NCBI RefSeq assembly: GCF_000761245.1
Contig: NZ_AWOR01000044.1
Span: 1-64,000, forward strand
Source of the DNA: Comamonas testosteroni
GTDB taxonomy: Bacteria > Pseudomonadota > Gammaproteobacteria > Burkholderiales > Burkholderiaceae_C
Reading direction: 5' to 3'
Length of the DNA stretch: 64,000 nucleotides
The notes under the pieces are model-generated. The model was not told the origin of the DNA, did no database searches, and saw only the letters and a list, made by a program, of their open reading frames with translations. Position 1 is the first letter of the stretch; the number at the start of each line of letters is the position of its first letter. A program made the position numbers and the translations under genes. Of the stretch, positions 53,647 through 62,711 are shown one piece after another.

Positions 53647-53931
53647 CATCCGATCTGCGGATGCGATGCGGTGCACACCCCAGCGCCCGGGCCACAGGAA
53701 AGCCGCACCTCTGGCACGCATATTGCGCAAGCATTCATGCCTGCCGGACAGCCCAATCCTCCCGCCTCTGCCTGCGATCAGTGAAACCACCTAAGCCCAT
53801 TCAGACACCGAAAAAACGCCTTCCACCAGGACCGGGATATCCCGCGCAAGCCACGCCCTGCAAGGCTTTGCCATGCACGGTCGCGGTGCAGGCCAACCCA
53901 TGCTGCGCGCACCATCCGGGACCGTGCGCGA

Positions 53932-53964
53932 CTGGACCTAACGATTCACATCAACTGGCCCTAC
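53932..53964 (+). promoter_or_regulatory. TauR-type bipartite direct repeat, tauABC promoter
   Basis: CTGGACCTAACGAT, 6 bp, then CAACTGGCCCTAC. Half-sites are 23 bp apart. TACGAT, a -10-like hexamer, starts 31 bp after the second half (53986). There is no good -35, as expected for an activator-dependent promoter. Confidence 0.75.
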
Positions 53965-54144
53965 TGGCTGCGCAAGGTTGCTCACTACGATCCGCTGAGA
54001 AAGCTCTTTGAGCCTCGCGATGCGGCTTTCAACCGGTTCAGCCAGAAGAGGGAATGGGAAAGCAAGTCAGCAAGAGTGAGCACAGCAAGGGTTCTCTGAT
54101 CGAAGTCTTCAACCGATATCGCTCTAACCATGGAGAAATTGGCA

Positions 54145-55152
54145 ATGAAAATGCAAAAACGATGGGCGCTGAAAGCGGGTGTCGCCACAGCCGCACTGGC
54201 CATGACCGGCTTCGCGCTGGCGCAGCAGAAAACCGTGACCTTCGCCAACCAGGACATGCTGGTGCCGCTGCGCCTGGTGATGGAATCGGGCGAGGTGGAA
54301 AAGGAGACGGGCTACAAGATCAACTGGCGCATGTTCTCGGGCGGCGGCGACGTGATACGGGCGATGGCCTCGGGCGACGTGCAGATGGGAGAGGTAGGCT
54401 CCAGCCCGCTGACTGCTGCGGCCAGCCAGGGGCAGGACATCAAGCTGCTCTGGATCTCTGCAGACATCGCCAGTGCCGAAGCCCTGGTGGCACGCGATGG
54501 CGGCGGCATCAGCAGTTTCAAGAGCATGGAGGGCAAGCGCATAGGCGTGCCGTTCGTCTCCACCGCGCACTACCAGCTGGTCGCGGCCCTGGGCAAGGAA
54601 GGCGTTGATGCACGCAAGGTCAACATCATGAACATGCGCCCGCCAGAGATTGCCGCAGCCTGGGAGCGCGGCGATATCGACGGCACCTTTGTCTGGGATC
54701 CGGTACTGGCCAAGGTCAAGCAAAAGGGCAAGGTGATTGCCACCTCCGGCTCCATTGCACAGATGGGCTATCCCACATTCGAAGGCATCGCCGTGAGCAG
54801 CAAGTTCGCCCAGGAAAATCCCCAGTTCATGGTGGCGTTCATCAAGGCCCTGAACCGGGCCAGCGCCCAGGTGCGCGACAACCTGGCCACGTGGACTCCC
54901 GATTCGCCCGAGATCAAGGCCATTGCAAAATGGAGCAAGGCCGACCCCAAGGACGTGCCCGCAGCCATGGCGCTTTACCGCTTCCCCAGCGCCGAAGAGC
55001 AGCTCGGCGCGCAATGGCTGGAAGGCGGTGCGGCCAAGGCCATGACCCACACCGCAACGTTTCTGAAGTCGCAAGGCCGCATTCAGGAGGTCAAGCCCGA
55101 CTATGCCGCGTACGTGAGCAGCAGCTATGTCAAGCAGGCTCTCGGCCGCTGA
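54145..55152 (+). CDS. tauA: Taurine ABC transporter substrate-binding protein
   Basis: 335 residues with a Sec signal peptide ending in FALAQ near residue 27. The body has VTFANQDMLVPLRLVMESGEVEKETGYKINWRMFSGGGDVIRAMASGDVQMGEVGSSPL, the NitT/TauT binding-protein pattern; VGSSP is typical of TauA. It binds taurine in the periplasm. GGAG 9 nt upstream favours ATG 54145 over 54130. tauB and tauC follow, so the transporter is complete. Confidence 0.9.
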   Translation: MKMQKRWALKAGVATAALAMTGFALAQQKTVTFANQDMLVPLRLVMESGEVEKETGYKINWRMFSGGGDVIRAMASGDVQMGEVGSSPLTAAASQGQDIKLLWISADIASAEALVARDGGGISSFKSMEGKRIGVPFVSTAHYQLVAALGKEGVDARKVNIMNMRPPEIAAAWERGDIDGTFVWDPVLAKVKQKGKVIATSGSIAQMGYPTFEGIAVSSKFAQENPQFMVAFIKALNRASAQVRDNLATWTPDSPEIKAIAKWSKADPKDVPAAMALYRFPSAEEQLGAQWLEGGAAKAMTHTATFLKSQGRIQEVKPDYAAYVSSSYVKQALGR

Positions 55153-55218
55153 CTGCCCGCCCACGACGGCCAGCCCCGTCGTGGCTCCCCGCTTTGTTTC
55201 ACATAGGAGGGCAATGTC

Positions 55219-56007
55219 ATGCCGACTCTGGATATACGTGACCTGACCGTCAACTACGAGGTCAAGGGCGGACACTTGCAAGCCCTGGCGCCCGTCAACC
55301 TGACCATGAATGAAGGCGACTTCGTGGTCGCTCTGGGTGCATCGGGCTGCGGCAAGACAACACTGCTCAACTGCATGGCAGGCTTTCTGGCACCGTCCAG
55401 CGGCCAGATCCTGCTGGACGGCAAGCCCATTCAGGGCCCTGGTGCCAATCAGGGCGTGGTGTTTCAAAAACATGCGCTGATGCCATGGCTCAATGTGATC
55501 GACAACGTCGCACTGGGATTGCGCATGCGCGGCATGGATCTGAAGACGCGCACGCGGATCGCCGAAGAGAAACTGGGCCTCGTGGGCTTGCAGGACTACG
55601 CCAGGCGTGCCGTCTATGAACTGTCTGGAGGCATGCAGCAGCGTGTCGGCATTGCCCGTGCGCTGGCCAACGATCCCGCACTGCTGCTGATGGACGAGCC
55701 CATGGGTGCGCTTGATGCCTTCACGCGCGAGCAGGTTCAGGAAATCCTGCTGCGCGTATGGCATGCCACCCACAAGATGGTGTTCTTCATCACCCACTCG
55801 GTGGAAGAGGCGCTGTTTCTCGCCAGCCGGCTGATCGTCATGAGCCCAAGCCCGGGACGCATCTCCCATGTCTACGACGACATGCCGTTCTGCCATGAGT
55901 TTCTGCGCACCGGCGACGCACGTGCCGTCAAGTCGCGCCCCGACTTCATCAGGATGCGCGAAGAAGTTCTGAGTCTGATTCACCACCGGGAGCCTGCCAA
56001 TGTCTGA
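55219..56007 (+). CDS. tauB: Taurine ABC transporter ATP-binding protein
   Basis: 262 residues. Walker [12 protein letters not shown] near residue 42, Q-loop at [17 protein letters not shown] signature [15 protein letters not shown] and Walker [14 protein letters not shown] are all intact, with the switch His in [16 protein letters not shown] precedes the ATG. Its end overlaps tauC by 8 bp. It powers import through TauC. Confidence 0.93.
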   Translation: MPTLDIRDLTVNYEVKGGHLQALAPVNLTMNEGDFVVALGASGCGKTTLLNCMAGFLAPSSGQILLDGKPIQGPGANQGVVFQKHALMPWLNVIDNVALGLRMRGMDLKTRTRIAEEKLGLVGLQDYARRAVYELSGGMQQRVGIARALANDPALLLMDEPMGALDAFTREQVQEILLRVWHATHKMVFFITHSVEEALFLASRLIVMSPSPGRISHVYDDMPFCHEFLRTGDARAVKSRPDFIRMREEVLSLIHHREPANV

Positions 56008-56881
56008 AGCAGTCCAAATCAACCATCTGCCCGCCGCGACAGCGCGCGTGCAGCCCAAGGCCACTGCCTCGCAGGCGTCAGGACCGGTGAAGACCAGTCG
56101 CTTCAAGACCCCCGGCGAAGGCTCCAGTCTCGGCATCAGCATCGTCACCGTGGCCGTGCTGCTGGCACTTTGGTTCGCCGCCACCAATTTCGGCTGGATC
56201 AAGCCCCTGTTCCTGCCCAGCCCGCAGGCGGTGTTTCAGCAGTTCTATGAATACCTGACCGGGCAGGCCAACGACAAACCGCTGTGGCAGCATTTCTCGG
56301 CAAGTCTGCTGCGCGTGACCGTGGCTTTCTGGCTGGCATTCATGATTGCCGTTCCGCTGGGCATCGCGATGGGGATGTCACGCATCGCACGCGGCATCTT
56401 CGACCCGCCCATCGAGTTCTACCGTCCCCTGCCGCCACTGGCCTATCTGCCGCTGATCATCATCTGGTTCGGCATCGATGAAACGCCGAAGATTCTGCTG
56501 ATCTTCCTGAGCTGCTTTGCCCCCCTGGCTCTGGCAGCCCGATCGGGCATGCGCAGCGCAGCACAGGAGCAGATCAATGCCGCCTATTCGATGGGTGCGA
56601 GCTACTTCCAGGTGATCCGCCATGTGATCTTGCCGGCGGCCCTGCCCGACATTCTGGTGGGCATGCGCATTGCCATCGGCTTTGGCTGGACGACTCTGGT
56701 TGCCGCCGAAATGGTGGCGGCGAACGTGGGTCTGGGTCAGATGGTGCTCAACGCCTCGAACTTCCTGCGCACCGACATCGTGATCATGGGCATCATCGTC
56801 ATCGGTGTGATCGCCTACGTGTTCGACCTGTTCATGCGCTGGGTCGAAAAGCGCCTGGTTCCCTGGAAGGGACGCATGTAA
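56000..56881 (+). CDS. tauC: Taurine ABC transporter permease
   Basis: 293 residues, about six membrane helices after a 45-residue hydrophilic N-terminus. The ABC-permease EAA loop is [56 protein letters not shown], as in TauC/SsuC. It forms the channel for taurine. The gene overlaps tauB. It converges with the cobT-like gene; the 162-bp gap has no clear T-run terminator. Confidence 0.92.
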   Translation: MSEAVQINHLPAATARVQPKATASQASGPVKTSRFKTPGEGSSLGISIVTVAVLLALWFAATNFGWIKPLFLPSPQAVFQQFYEYLTGQANDKPLWQHFSASLLRVTVAFWLAFMIAVPLGIAMGMSRIARGIFDPPIEFYRPLPPLAYLPLIIIWFGIDETPKILLIFLSCFAPLALAARSGMRSAAQEQINAAYSMGASYFQVIRHVILPAALPDILVGMRIAIGFGWTTLVAAEMVAANVGLGQMVLNASNFLRTDIVIMGIIVIGVIAYVFDLFMRWVEKRLVPWKGRM

Positions 56882-57043
56882 GAGCGGCCGATTCCCCGAC
56901 GGGGGTGACTCCGGCAAGCAGACAGCGGGCAGGCATTGCGCCTTCCCGCTTTTCTGTTTCTGGCTTTACGGCTTTACGGTTTTTCGGCTTGCCGCCTGTG
57001 CTTGCCCGGCCTTGCGTGATACCTCTCGCACGCTCCGTCCCGG

Positions 57044-58744
57044 TTATCGCCGGCACAACATCTCGGCCACCGAAAACAGCAAGGCCTCGTCGATATCGTG
57101 CTGCAGATCGACGGCAAGCCTTTGACGGTAAAAGACCCCCAGATCCAGCCCGACGCCCAGGGCGCAGACCTTCACGCCTCCCATGCGTTCCTGGGCGGCA
57201 AGAACCTGCCGCAGATGCTGATCCAGATAATGCTCGTCATTGGCCTGATGGGTAGCCGTATCCATGGGACAGCCATCGGAGACGACGAGCAGGATGCGAC
57301 GTTGTGCGGTCTTTGCACGCAGCCTCTGGCACGCCCATTCCACGGCCTCGCCGTCGATGCCTTCACGAAAGATGTCGGGCTTGCGCAGCGCCGCAATGCC
57401 CTGCCGGGCATGACGCCAGGGCTTGGCCCCGTCCTTGAAGACAATGTGCAGGCGCTCGTTGAGACGCCCCGGAAACTGGGGCTGACCGGCGCGCTGCCAG
57501 CGGCGGCGCGTTCTGCCGCCATTCCAGGCCTGCGTGGAAAAGCCCAGTATCTCCACGCTCGCTCCGGCCATCTCCAGCGCCCGCCCCAGCACGTCGAGCA
57601 AGAGCGACAGAGGCTTGGCATAGGTTTTCATGGAGCCCGAGCAGTCCATGAGAATAGTGACAGCGGTCTCGTTGATGGGGCGCTGCATCTCGTCCTTGAA
57701 GATCGCGCGCTGCTGCGGGTCCGTCACCAGCTGGGACAGGCGGCTGCCGTCCAGATGACCTTCCTCCAGCCCAAAGTTCCAGCCATTGCGCTGCGTGCTG
57801 GCAAGGCGCTGCTGCAGATAGCGCGCCAGCCGCCCGGCCTGCTGCAATCCCGAGCGCGCCAGCTCCTCGTCCATCTGCTCACGGAACTGGGCCAGCTGCA
57901 ACGCGCGGATCAGCTCACCGGCCTGCACTTCCCTATCGAACTCGCGCGTGAAAACCCGGTAGCTTTGCGCGGTGCCGGCCCAGGCCCGGCTGTCGCCGCT
58001 TTGCGCCACGGGCATGCCGTCCTGACTGTGGGACTCAAAATGCAGAGGCAGGGCAAAGCTGCTGCGCCGCCTGGGGCCGCCGGCACCGCGTGGTGCATCG
58101 TCCTGCGCCGCACGCACCGCCATGCCGACCCAGCGGCTGAGGGCCAGGGCAGGCTCGACAAACTGGAGCTGCCGGTCTCTGAAGCGCCGCAGCCGATCCC
58201 AGTGTCGGCCCAGCGGGCAAGCCATGGACATGCGCGTGGACTCCACCAGATCGGCCATGCGCTCAGGTATCTCGTGCCCGGTCAGCCGGCTCCAGGCCGT
58301 GATGGCCACGGTAAACAGCAAAATTCCCAGACTACTTTCCGTCAGGCCGGAATCCACGAAGGCCTGGCACCAGTTCACAAAGCGCTGGCGCATGTTCTCG
58401 CGCGCTCCGGGCCAGGCCTCGGGCACCAAGCTCTCCACGCGCAACTGCTCCAGCAGTTCAAACACCATGCGCTCCACCGGGTCCTGGGGCAGATGCGCCT
58501 GAAACAAGGCCTGGTCGCTCCACTGCAGACGCAGTCCCATGCTGTCGAGCAGGCCGCGCTGATCCGTCTGCTGCACCGGCACCTGGCTATGGTGGGCCGC
58601 CGCCTGGGGTATGGGCGTGGTGCCCCGGTACAGCGTCTGGCCGCTCCATTGCAGGCTGGCGTCGCCGGTGACAGCGCGCAGCATGGCGCCGCCCCAGGCT
58701 TCCATGCTGGACAGCGAGGCAGGGCCGGAGGTCCCGGCGCTCAT
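57044..58744 (-). CDS. cobT: CobT-like cobaltochelatase subunit (VWA domain)
   Basis: 566 residues, somewhat shorter than rhizobial CobT (about 630). The C-terminal VWA domain has an intact MIDAS motif, TILMDCSGSMKTYAKPLSLLLD. The CobT-specific GFSTQAWNGGRTRRRWQ, PGRLNERLHIVFKDGAKPWRHARQGI and VVSDGCPMD follow. CobT with CobS and CobN inserts cobalt into hydrogenobyrinate diamide. No cobN is in the window. The ATG overlaps the cobS stop (ATGA). The taurine setting suggests a co-opted MoxR-VWA-type remodelling pair, but this is inference. Confidence 0.85.
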   Translation of the reverse strand: MSAGTSGPASLSSMEAWGGAMLRAVTGDASLQWSGQTLYRGTTPIPQAAAHHSQVPVQQTDQRGLLDSMGLRLQWSDQALFQAHLPQDPVERMVFELLEQLRVESLVPEAWPGARENMRQRFVNWCQAFVDSGLTESSLGILLFTVAITAWSRLTGHEIPERMADLVESTRMSMACPLGRHWDRLRRFRDRQLQFVEPALALSRWVGMAVRAAQDDAPRGAGGPRRRSSFALPLHFESHSQDGMPVAQSGDSRAWAGTAQSYRVFTREFDREVQAGELIRALQLAQFREQMDEELARSGLQQAGRLARYLQQRLASTQRNGWNFGLEEGHLDGSRLSQLVTDPQQRAIFKDEMQRPINETAVTILMDCSGSMKTYAKPLSLLLDVLGRALEMAGASVEILGFSTQAWNGGRTRRRWQRAGQPQFPGRLNERLHIVFKDGAKPWRHARQGIAALRKPDIFREGIDGEAVEWACQRLRAKTAQRRILLVVSDGCPMDTATHQANDEHYLDQHLRQVLAAQERMGGVKVCALGVGLDLGVFYRQRLAVDLQHDIDEALLFSVAEMLCRR

Positions 58745-59724
58745 GCCAGCAACGCCAGTGCAGATTCCGAGGGCTGCGCCAGCTCCTGGGCGAAGCAGCG
58801 CTGGAAATATTCGCTCACGATGGCGCGCTCTGCAGGCTCGCATTTGTTGAGGAATGACAGCTCGAAGGCCAGCTTCAGGTCGTGAAAGATGGCGATGTTC
58901 TCGGCCCAGTTGATCACCGTGCGCGGAGACATCAGCAAGGACAGGTCTCCCACCGCAAAGCCCTTGCGCGTCAGCCCGGCCAGCGCCACCATGGCGTCCA
59001 CCTTGCGGCGCCCCTCGGCGGTGGCCAGATCCGGCACGCGCGCCAGCACGATGGCCGCTTCCTCGGCCGGGGGCAGATAGTTCAGGCTGGTGACCAGATT
59101 CCAGCGATCGAGCTGGGCATGGTTGAGCTGCTGGGTGCCGTGATAGAGCCCGTTGAGATTGCCCTGCCCCAGGGTGTTCATGGTGGCAAACAGCCGAAAG
59201 CACGGATGCGGCTGGATCACGCGCTTTTGATCGAGCAGGGTAAAGCTGCCCTCACGCTCCAAAACCCGCTGGATGACGAACATCACATCGGGGCGTCCGG
59301 CGTCGTACTCGTCAAACACCATGGCCACGGGCCGCTGCAGCGCCCAGGGCAGGATGCCTTCCTGGAACTGGGTCACCTGCTTGCCCTCCTGCAGCACGAT
59401 GCTGTCTTTGCCCACCAGATCCAGGCGGCTGATATGACCGTCCAGATTCACACGCACGCAAGGCCAGTTCAGCCTGGCGGCCACCTGCTCGATATGCGTG
59501 GATTTGCCCGTGCCGTGCAGGCCCTGAATGACCACGCGCCGGTTGTGCGCAAAGCCCGCCAGGATGGCTTGCGTCACCTGCGGATTCAAGCGGTAGGCCT
59601 TGTCAATGGCGGGAACATGTTCGCCCGGCTCGGCAAAAGCCGGCACGCTCATGTCCGTGTCGATGCCAAATACATCGCGCACGCTGACGGTGCGGGTGGG
59701 CTGCAGCAGGCTCAGGTCAGTCAT
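58741..59724 (-). CDS. cobS: CobS-like cobaltochelatase subunit (AAA+ ATPase)
   Basis: 327 residues, the usual CobS length. It has SVRDVFGIDTDMSVPAF near the N-terminus, Walker A QGLHGTGKSTHIEQVAARLNWPCVRVNLDGHISRLDLVGKD near residue 75, and Walker B MVFDEYDAGRPDVMFVIQRVLE. FRLFATMNTLGQGNLNGLYHGTQQLN is the sensor 1 region, and SPRTVINWAENIAIF follows. It is a close match in style to alpha-proteobacterial CobS. The ATG lies 4 nt before the IclR stop ends and the stop overlaps cobT, so all three are one operon. Confidence 0.9.
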   Translation of the reverse strand: MTDLSLLQPTRTVSVRDVFGIDTDMSVPAFAEPGEHVPAIDKAYRLNPQVTQAILAGFAHNRRVVIQGLHGTGKSTHIEQVAARLNWPCVRVNLDGHISRLDLVGKDSIVLQEGKQVTQFQEGILPWALQRPVAMVFDEYDAGRPDVMFVIQRVLEREGSFTLLDQKRVIQPHPCFRLFATMNTLGQGNLNGLYHGTQQLNHAQLDRWNLVTSLNYLPPAEEAAIVLARVPDLATAEGRRKVDAMVALAGLTRKGFAVGDLSLLMSPRTVINWAENIAIFHDLKLAFELSFLNKCEPAERAIVSEYFQRCFAQELAQPSESALALLA

Positions 59725-60541
59725 CGTCGGCTTCCGGTGGAACGTCATCGTTAATACGGGCGATCGCCGCGACGGCCGCCTGCAGCTTGGGAAGAAAGGA
59801 CAAGGCCTTCTCCTTGGAAAAACGCATGATGGGTGCCTGCACGGCAAGCCCCATATTGGAGTTGCCATGGGGGGCGGGCACCAGCACGCCAAGGCACAGC
59901 AGCCCGGGCAGAAACTCCTCGTTGTCGAAGGCATAGCCCTGAGCCCGCACCTGATCGAGCTCCTGCTCCAGCGCCTCGAAGGTCGTCAGCGTGTTGCCGG
60001 TGAACGCCTCCAGCGGCACATTGGCCAGCAGCCGGCGGCGCTGGGCTGGCGACATCTGGCTCAGGAACAGCTTGCCCGTGGCCGAGCAGTGCGCGGGCAC
60101 ACGCGAGCCCGGATGCAGATAAAAGCGCAGCGGCACCGGCGTCTCCACGCGGTCCAGATACAGGACCTCGCTGCCCGAAAAAGCCGTGATGTTGCAGCTC
60201 TCGCCGAGCTCGCGCACCAGCTGGGTCAGCACCGCATGCCGCGCGCCATGCGTGGTGTTGTTGAGCAGCACGTTCTGCGCCAGCCGCATCAGCCGCTGGC
60301 CCGTGCCGTAGTGACGCCCGTTGCCATCTCTTTGCAGGATTCCGGCGCCCTCCAGCTGCGCAAGCATGCGGTGCATGGTCGGCTTGGGCAGCCCCGTCTC
60401 TTCCACCATGGTTTGCAGGGTGAAGGGCTGGCTTTTTTGCGCCACGGCCTCCAGCAGCGCAAACAAACGCAGATTGGGCGTGTCTCCGTCCAGGCGAGCC
60501 GAGGGGGTGTCTTCGCTGTGCTTCATATCGTTGTCGATCAT
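59717..60541 (-). CDS. IclR-family transcriptional regulator
   Basis: 274 residues. A winged helix-turn-helix (LFALLEAVAQKSQPFTLQTMVEETGLPKPTMHRMLAQLE) is near residues 25-65. The IclR effector domain has RVPAHCSATGKLFLS and FDNEEFLPGLLCLGVLVPAP. It is divergent from xsc and the first gene of the iclR-cobS-cobT operon. It probably responds to a taurine-pathway intermediate and acts on xsc and itself. GGAAATTACT supports ATG 60541 rather than 60595. A palindrome lies at 60641-60655. Confidence 0.88.
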   Translation of the reverse strand: MIDNDMKHSEDTPSARLDGDTPNLRLFALLEAVAQKSQPFTLQTMVEETGLPKPTMHRMLAQLEGAGILQRDGNGRHYGTGQRLMRLAQNVLLNNTTHGARHAVLTQLVRELGESCNITAFSGSEVLYLDRVETPVPLRFYLHPGSRVPAHCSATGKLFLSQMSPAQRRRLLANVPLEAFTGNTLTTFEALEQELDQVRAQGYAFDNEEFLPGLLCLGVLVPAPHGNSNMGLAVQAPIMRFSKEKALSFLPKLQAAVAAIARINDDVPPEADDD

Positions 60542-60640
60542 AGTAATTTCCATTTTTTGAGTCAATTTATTCCATAAAAAGAAATTTATTTGCATGAAAG
60601 CAAAAAAATGCCATAGACTGACATCGTTATTTCTTTTTTC

Positions 60641-60655
60641 GGAACCATAGGTTTC
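60641..60655. promoter_or_regulatory. Near-perfect palindrome before xsc, candidate IclR operator
   Basis: GGAACC-ATA-GGTTTC, one mismatch in 6-bp arms, ends 20 bp before the xsc ATG. The GGAAC...GTTTC pattern suits IclR-family sites. It would overlap the start of the xsc transcript. Confidence 0.5.
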
Positions 60656-60675
60656 AAATTTTCAAGGAGACAGAG

Positions 60676-62487
60676 ATGGCTGCAACGGACAATCGTAAAG
60701 TGGTTGAAGGCGTTCACAAGATGACCCCTTCGGAAGCATTCGTGGAAACCTGCGTCGCCAATGGCGTCAGCGAGATGTTCGGCATCATGGGTTCCGCCTT
60801 CATGGATGCCATGGACATCTTCGCCCCCGCAGGCATTCGCCTGATCCCCGTGGTGCATGAGCAAGGTGCGGCCCATATGGCCGACGGCTATGCCCGCGTC
60901 TCGGGCCGCCACGGCGTGGTGATCGGCCAGAACGGCCCCGGCATCAGCAACTGCGTGACCGGGATTGCCGCAGCCTACTGGGCCCACAGCCCGGTGGTGA
61001 TCGTGACCCCCGAGACCGGCACCATGGGCATGGGCCTGGGCGGCTTCCAGGAAGCCAACCAGTTGCCCATGTTCCAGGAGTTCACCAAGTACCAGGGCCA
61101 TGTCTGCAACCCCAAGCGCATGGCCGAGTTCACAGGTCGCGTCTTCGACCGCGCCATGTCCGAGATGGGCCCGACCCAGCTCAATATTCCGCGTGACTAC
61201 TTCTACGGCGAGATCGAGTGCGAGATTCCCAAGCCCATGCGCGTGGACCGCGGCCATGGCGGCGAGGCCAGCCTGCAGGCCGCCGTGGACCTGCTCAAGA
61301 CCGCCAAGTTCCCGGTGATCCTGGCCGGCGGCGGCGTGGTCATGGGCGATGCCGTGCAAGAAGCCAGGCAACTGGCCGAACGCCTGGGCGCGCCCGTGGC
61401 CACCGGCTATCTGCGCAACGATGCCTTCCCCGCCAAGCACCCGCTGTGGGCCGGCCCACTGGGCTACCAGGGCTCCAAGGCCGCCATGAAGCTGATCGCC
61501 CAGGCCGATGTGGTGATTGCACTGGGTTCGCGCATGGGCCCCTTCGGCACCCTGCCCCAGCACGGCATGGACTACTGGCCCAAGACCGCCAAGATCATCC
61601 AGATCGAGGCCGACCACACCAATCTGGGCCTGGTCAAGAAGATTGCCGTGGGCATCAACGGCGATGCCAAGGCCGTCGCGGCCGAACTCAGCAGGCGCCT
61701 GGCCGATGTGACGCTGGGCTGTGACGCCACCAAGGCAGCGCGCGCCGACACCATCGCCACGGAAAAAGCCGCCTGGGAGAAGGAACTTGACGGCTGGACC
61801 CACGAGCGCGACCCCTACAGCCTGGACATGATCGAAGAGGCCAAGGGCGAGCGCACGCCGACCGGTGGCAGCTATCTGCACCCCCGCCAGGTGCTGCGCG
61901 AACTCGAAAAAGCCATGCCGGCGCGCGTCATGGTGTCCACCGACATCGGCAACATCAACTCGGTGGCCAACAGCTATCTGCGCTTCGACGAGCCGCGCAG
62001 TTTCTTCGCCCCCATGAGCTTCGGCAACTGCGGCTATGCCCTGCCCACCATCATCGGAGCCAAGTGCGCAGCACCCGATCGCCCGGCCATCGCCTATGCA
62101 GGCGACGGCGCCTGGGGCATGAGCATGATGGAAATCATGACCGCCGTGCGCCACGACATCCCCGTGACCGCCGTGGTGTTCCACAACCGCCAATGGGGTG
62201 CGGAAAAGAAGAACCAGGTGGACTTCTACAACCGCCGTTTCGTGGCCGGCGAGCTCGAGAGCGAAAGCTTCTCCGACATCGCCAAGGCCATGGGCGCCGA
62301 AGGCATCGTGGTGGACCACATCGAGGACGTGGGCCCGGCACTGCAAAAAGCCATCGACATGCAGATGAAGGAAGGAAAGACCTGCGTGATCGAGATCATG
62401 TGCACGCGCGAGCTCGGCGATCCCTTCCGCCGCGACGCCTTGTCCAAGCCCGTGCGCATGCTGGACAAGTACAAGGACTTTGTCTGA
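60676..62487 (+). CDS. xsc: Sulfoacetaldehyde acetyltransferase
   Basis: 603 residues, a ThDP enzyme of the acetolactate synthase fold. The catalytic Glu region is VVHEQGAAHMADGYARVSGRHGVVIGQNGPGISN near residue 57. QLNIPRDYFYGEIECEIP is an Xsc signature. The ThDP/Mg motif is AGDGAWGMSMMEIMTAVRHDIPVTAVVFHNRQWGAEKKNQ near residue 475. It converts sulfoacetaldehyde and phosphate to acetyl phosphate and sulfite. AAGGAGA precedes the ATG. pta follows; between them is a GC-rich repeat. Confidence 0.95.
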   Translation: MAATDNRKVVEGVHKMTPSEAFVETCVANGVSEMFGIMGSAFMDAMDIFAPAGIRLIPVVHEQGAAHMADGYARVSGRHGVVIGQNGPGISNCVTGIAAAYWAHSPVVIVTPETGTMGMGLGGFQEANQLPMFQEFTKYQGHVCNPKRMAEFTGRVFDRAMSEMGPTQLNIPRDYFYGEIECEIPKPMRVDRGHGGEASLQAAVDLLKTAKFPVILAGGGVVMGDAVQEARQLAERLGAPVATGYLRNDAFPAKHPLWAGPLGYQGSKAAMKLIAQADVVIALGSRMGPFGTLPQHGMDYWPKTAKIIQIEADHTNLGLVKKIAVGINGDAKAVAAELSRRLADVTLGCDATKAARADTIATEKAAWEKELDGWTHERDPYSLDMIEEAKGERTPTGGSYLHPRQVLRELEKAMPARVMVSTDIGNINSVANSYLRFDEPRSFFAPMSFGNCGYALPTIIGAKCAAPDRPAIAYAGDGAWGMSMMEIMTAVRHDIPVTAVVFHNRQWGAEKKNQVDFYNRRFVAGELESESFSDIAKAMGAEGIVVDHIEDVGPALQKAIDMQMKEGKTCVIEIMCTRELGDPFRRDALSKPVRMLDKYKDFV

Positions 62488-62497
62488 CGCCGTCTGA

Positions 62498-62594
62498 CAC
62501 CCCCTGAGGCGCTGCGCGCCTTCCCCCTCTCTACCCGCTGCGCGGGGGAGGGGGGCGACACCCTCGGTGCGGGGCGGCCCTTCCTCGGTGTCCC
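62498..62594 (+). repeat. Post-stop GC-rich repeat, copy 7 (opposite orientation)
   Basis: The reverse complement of the other six copies, starting CACCCCCTGAG 11 bp after the xsc stop. It therefore keeps the same orientation relative to its gene as all the others. Confidence 0.87.
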
Positions 62595-62711
62595 TTGGTC
62601 GGGCCGCGCCGGTTTCATGCGCCTTGGGTAAAGCGCAAGGCCCTCGAAAGCCGACTCCCCGACCCCCTGCGTTGCTCGCGCCGGGCCTTGTACTTCCCCG
62701 CAGGAGCTTTC

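Larger units (their letters stand above)
53582..54144. other. 563-bp region between tauY and tauA
   Basis: It contains a terminator near the left end and the TauR-type site of the tauABC promoter at 53932-53964. No gene is seen. Confidence 0.7.

Noticed and set aside
56882..57043. Possible terminator between tauC and cobT
   Set aside because: The spacer has short GGCTTTACG repeats but no convincing hairpin with a T run.
60586..62346. 586-codon open frame antisense to xsc
   Set aside because: His/Gly/Ala-rich shadow of a clearly identified gene; no independent evidence.
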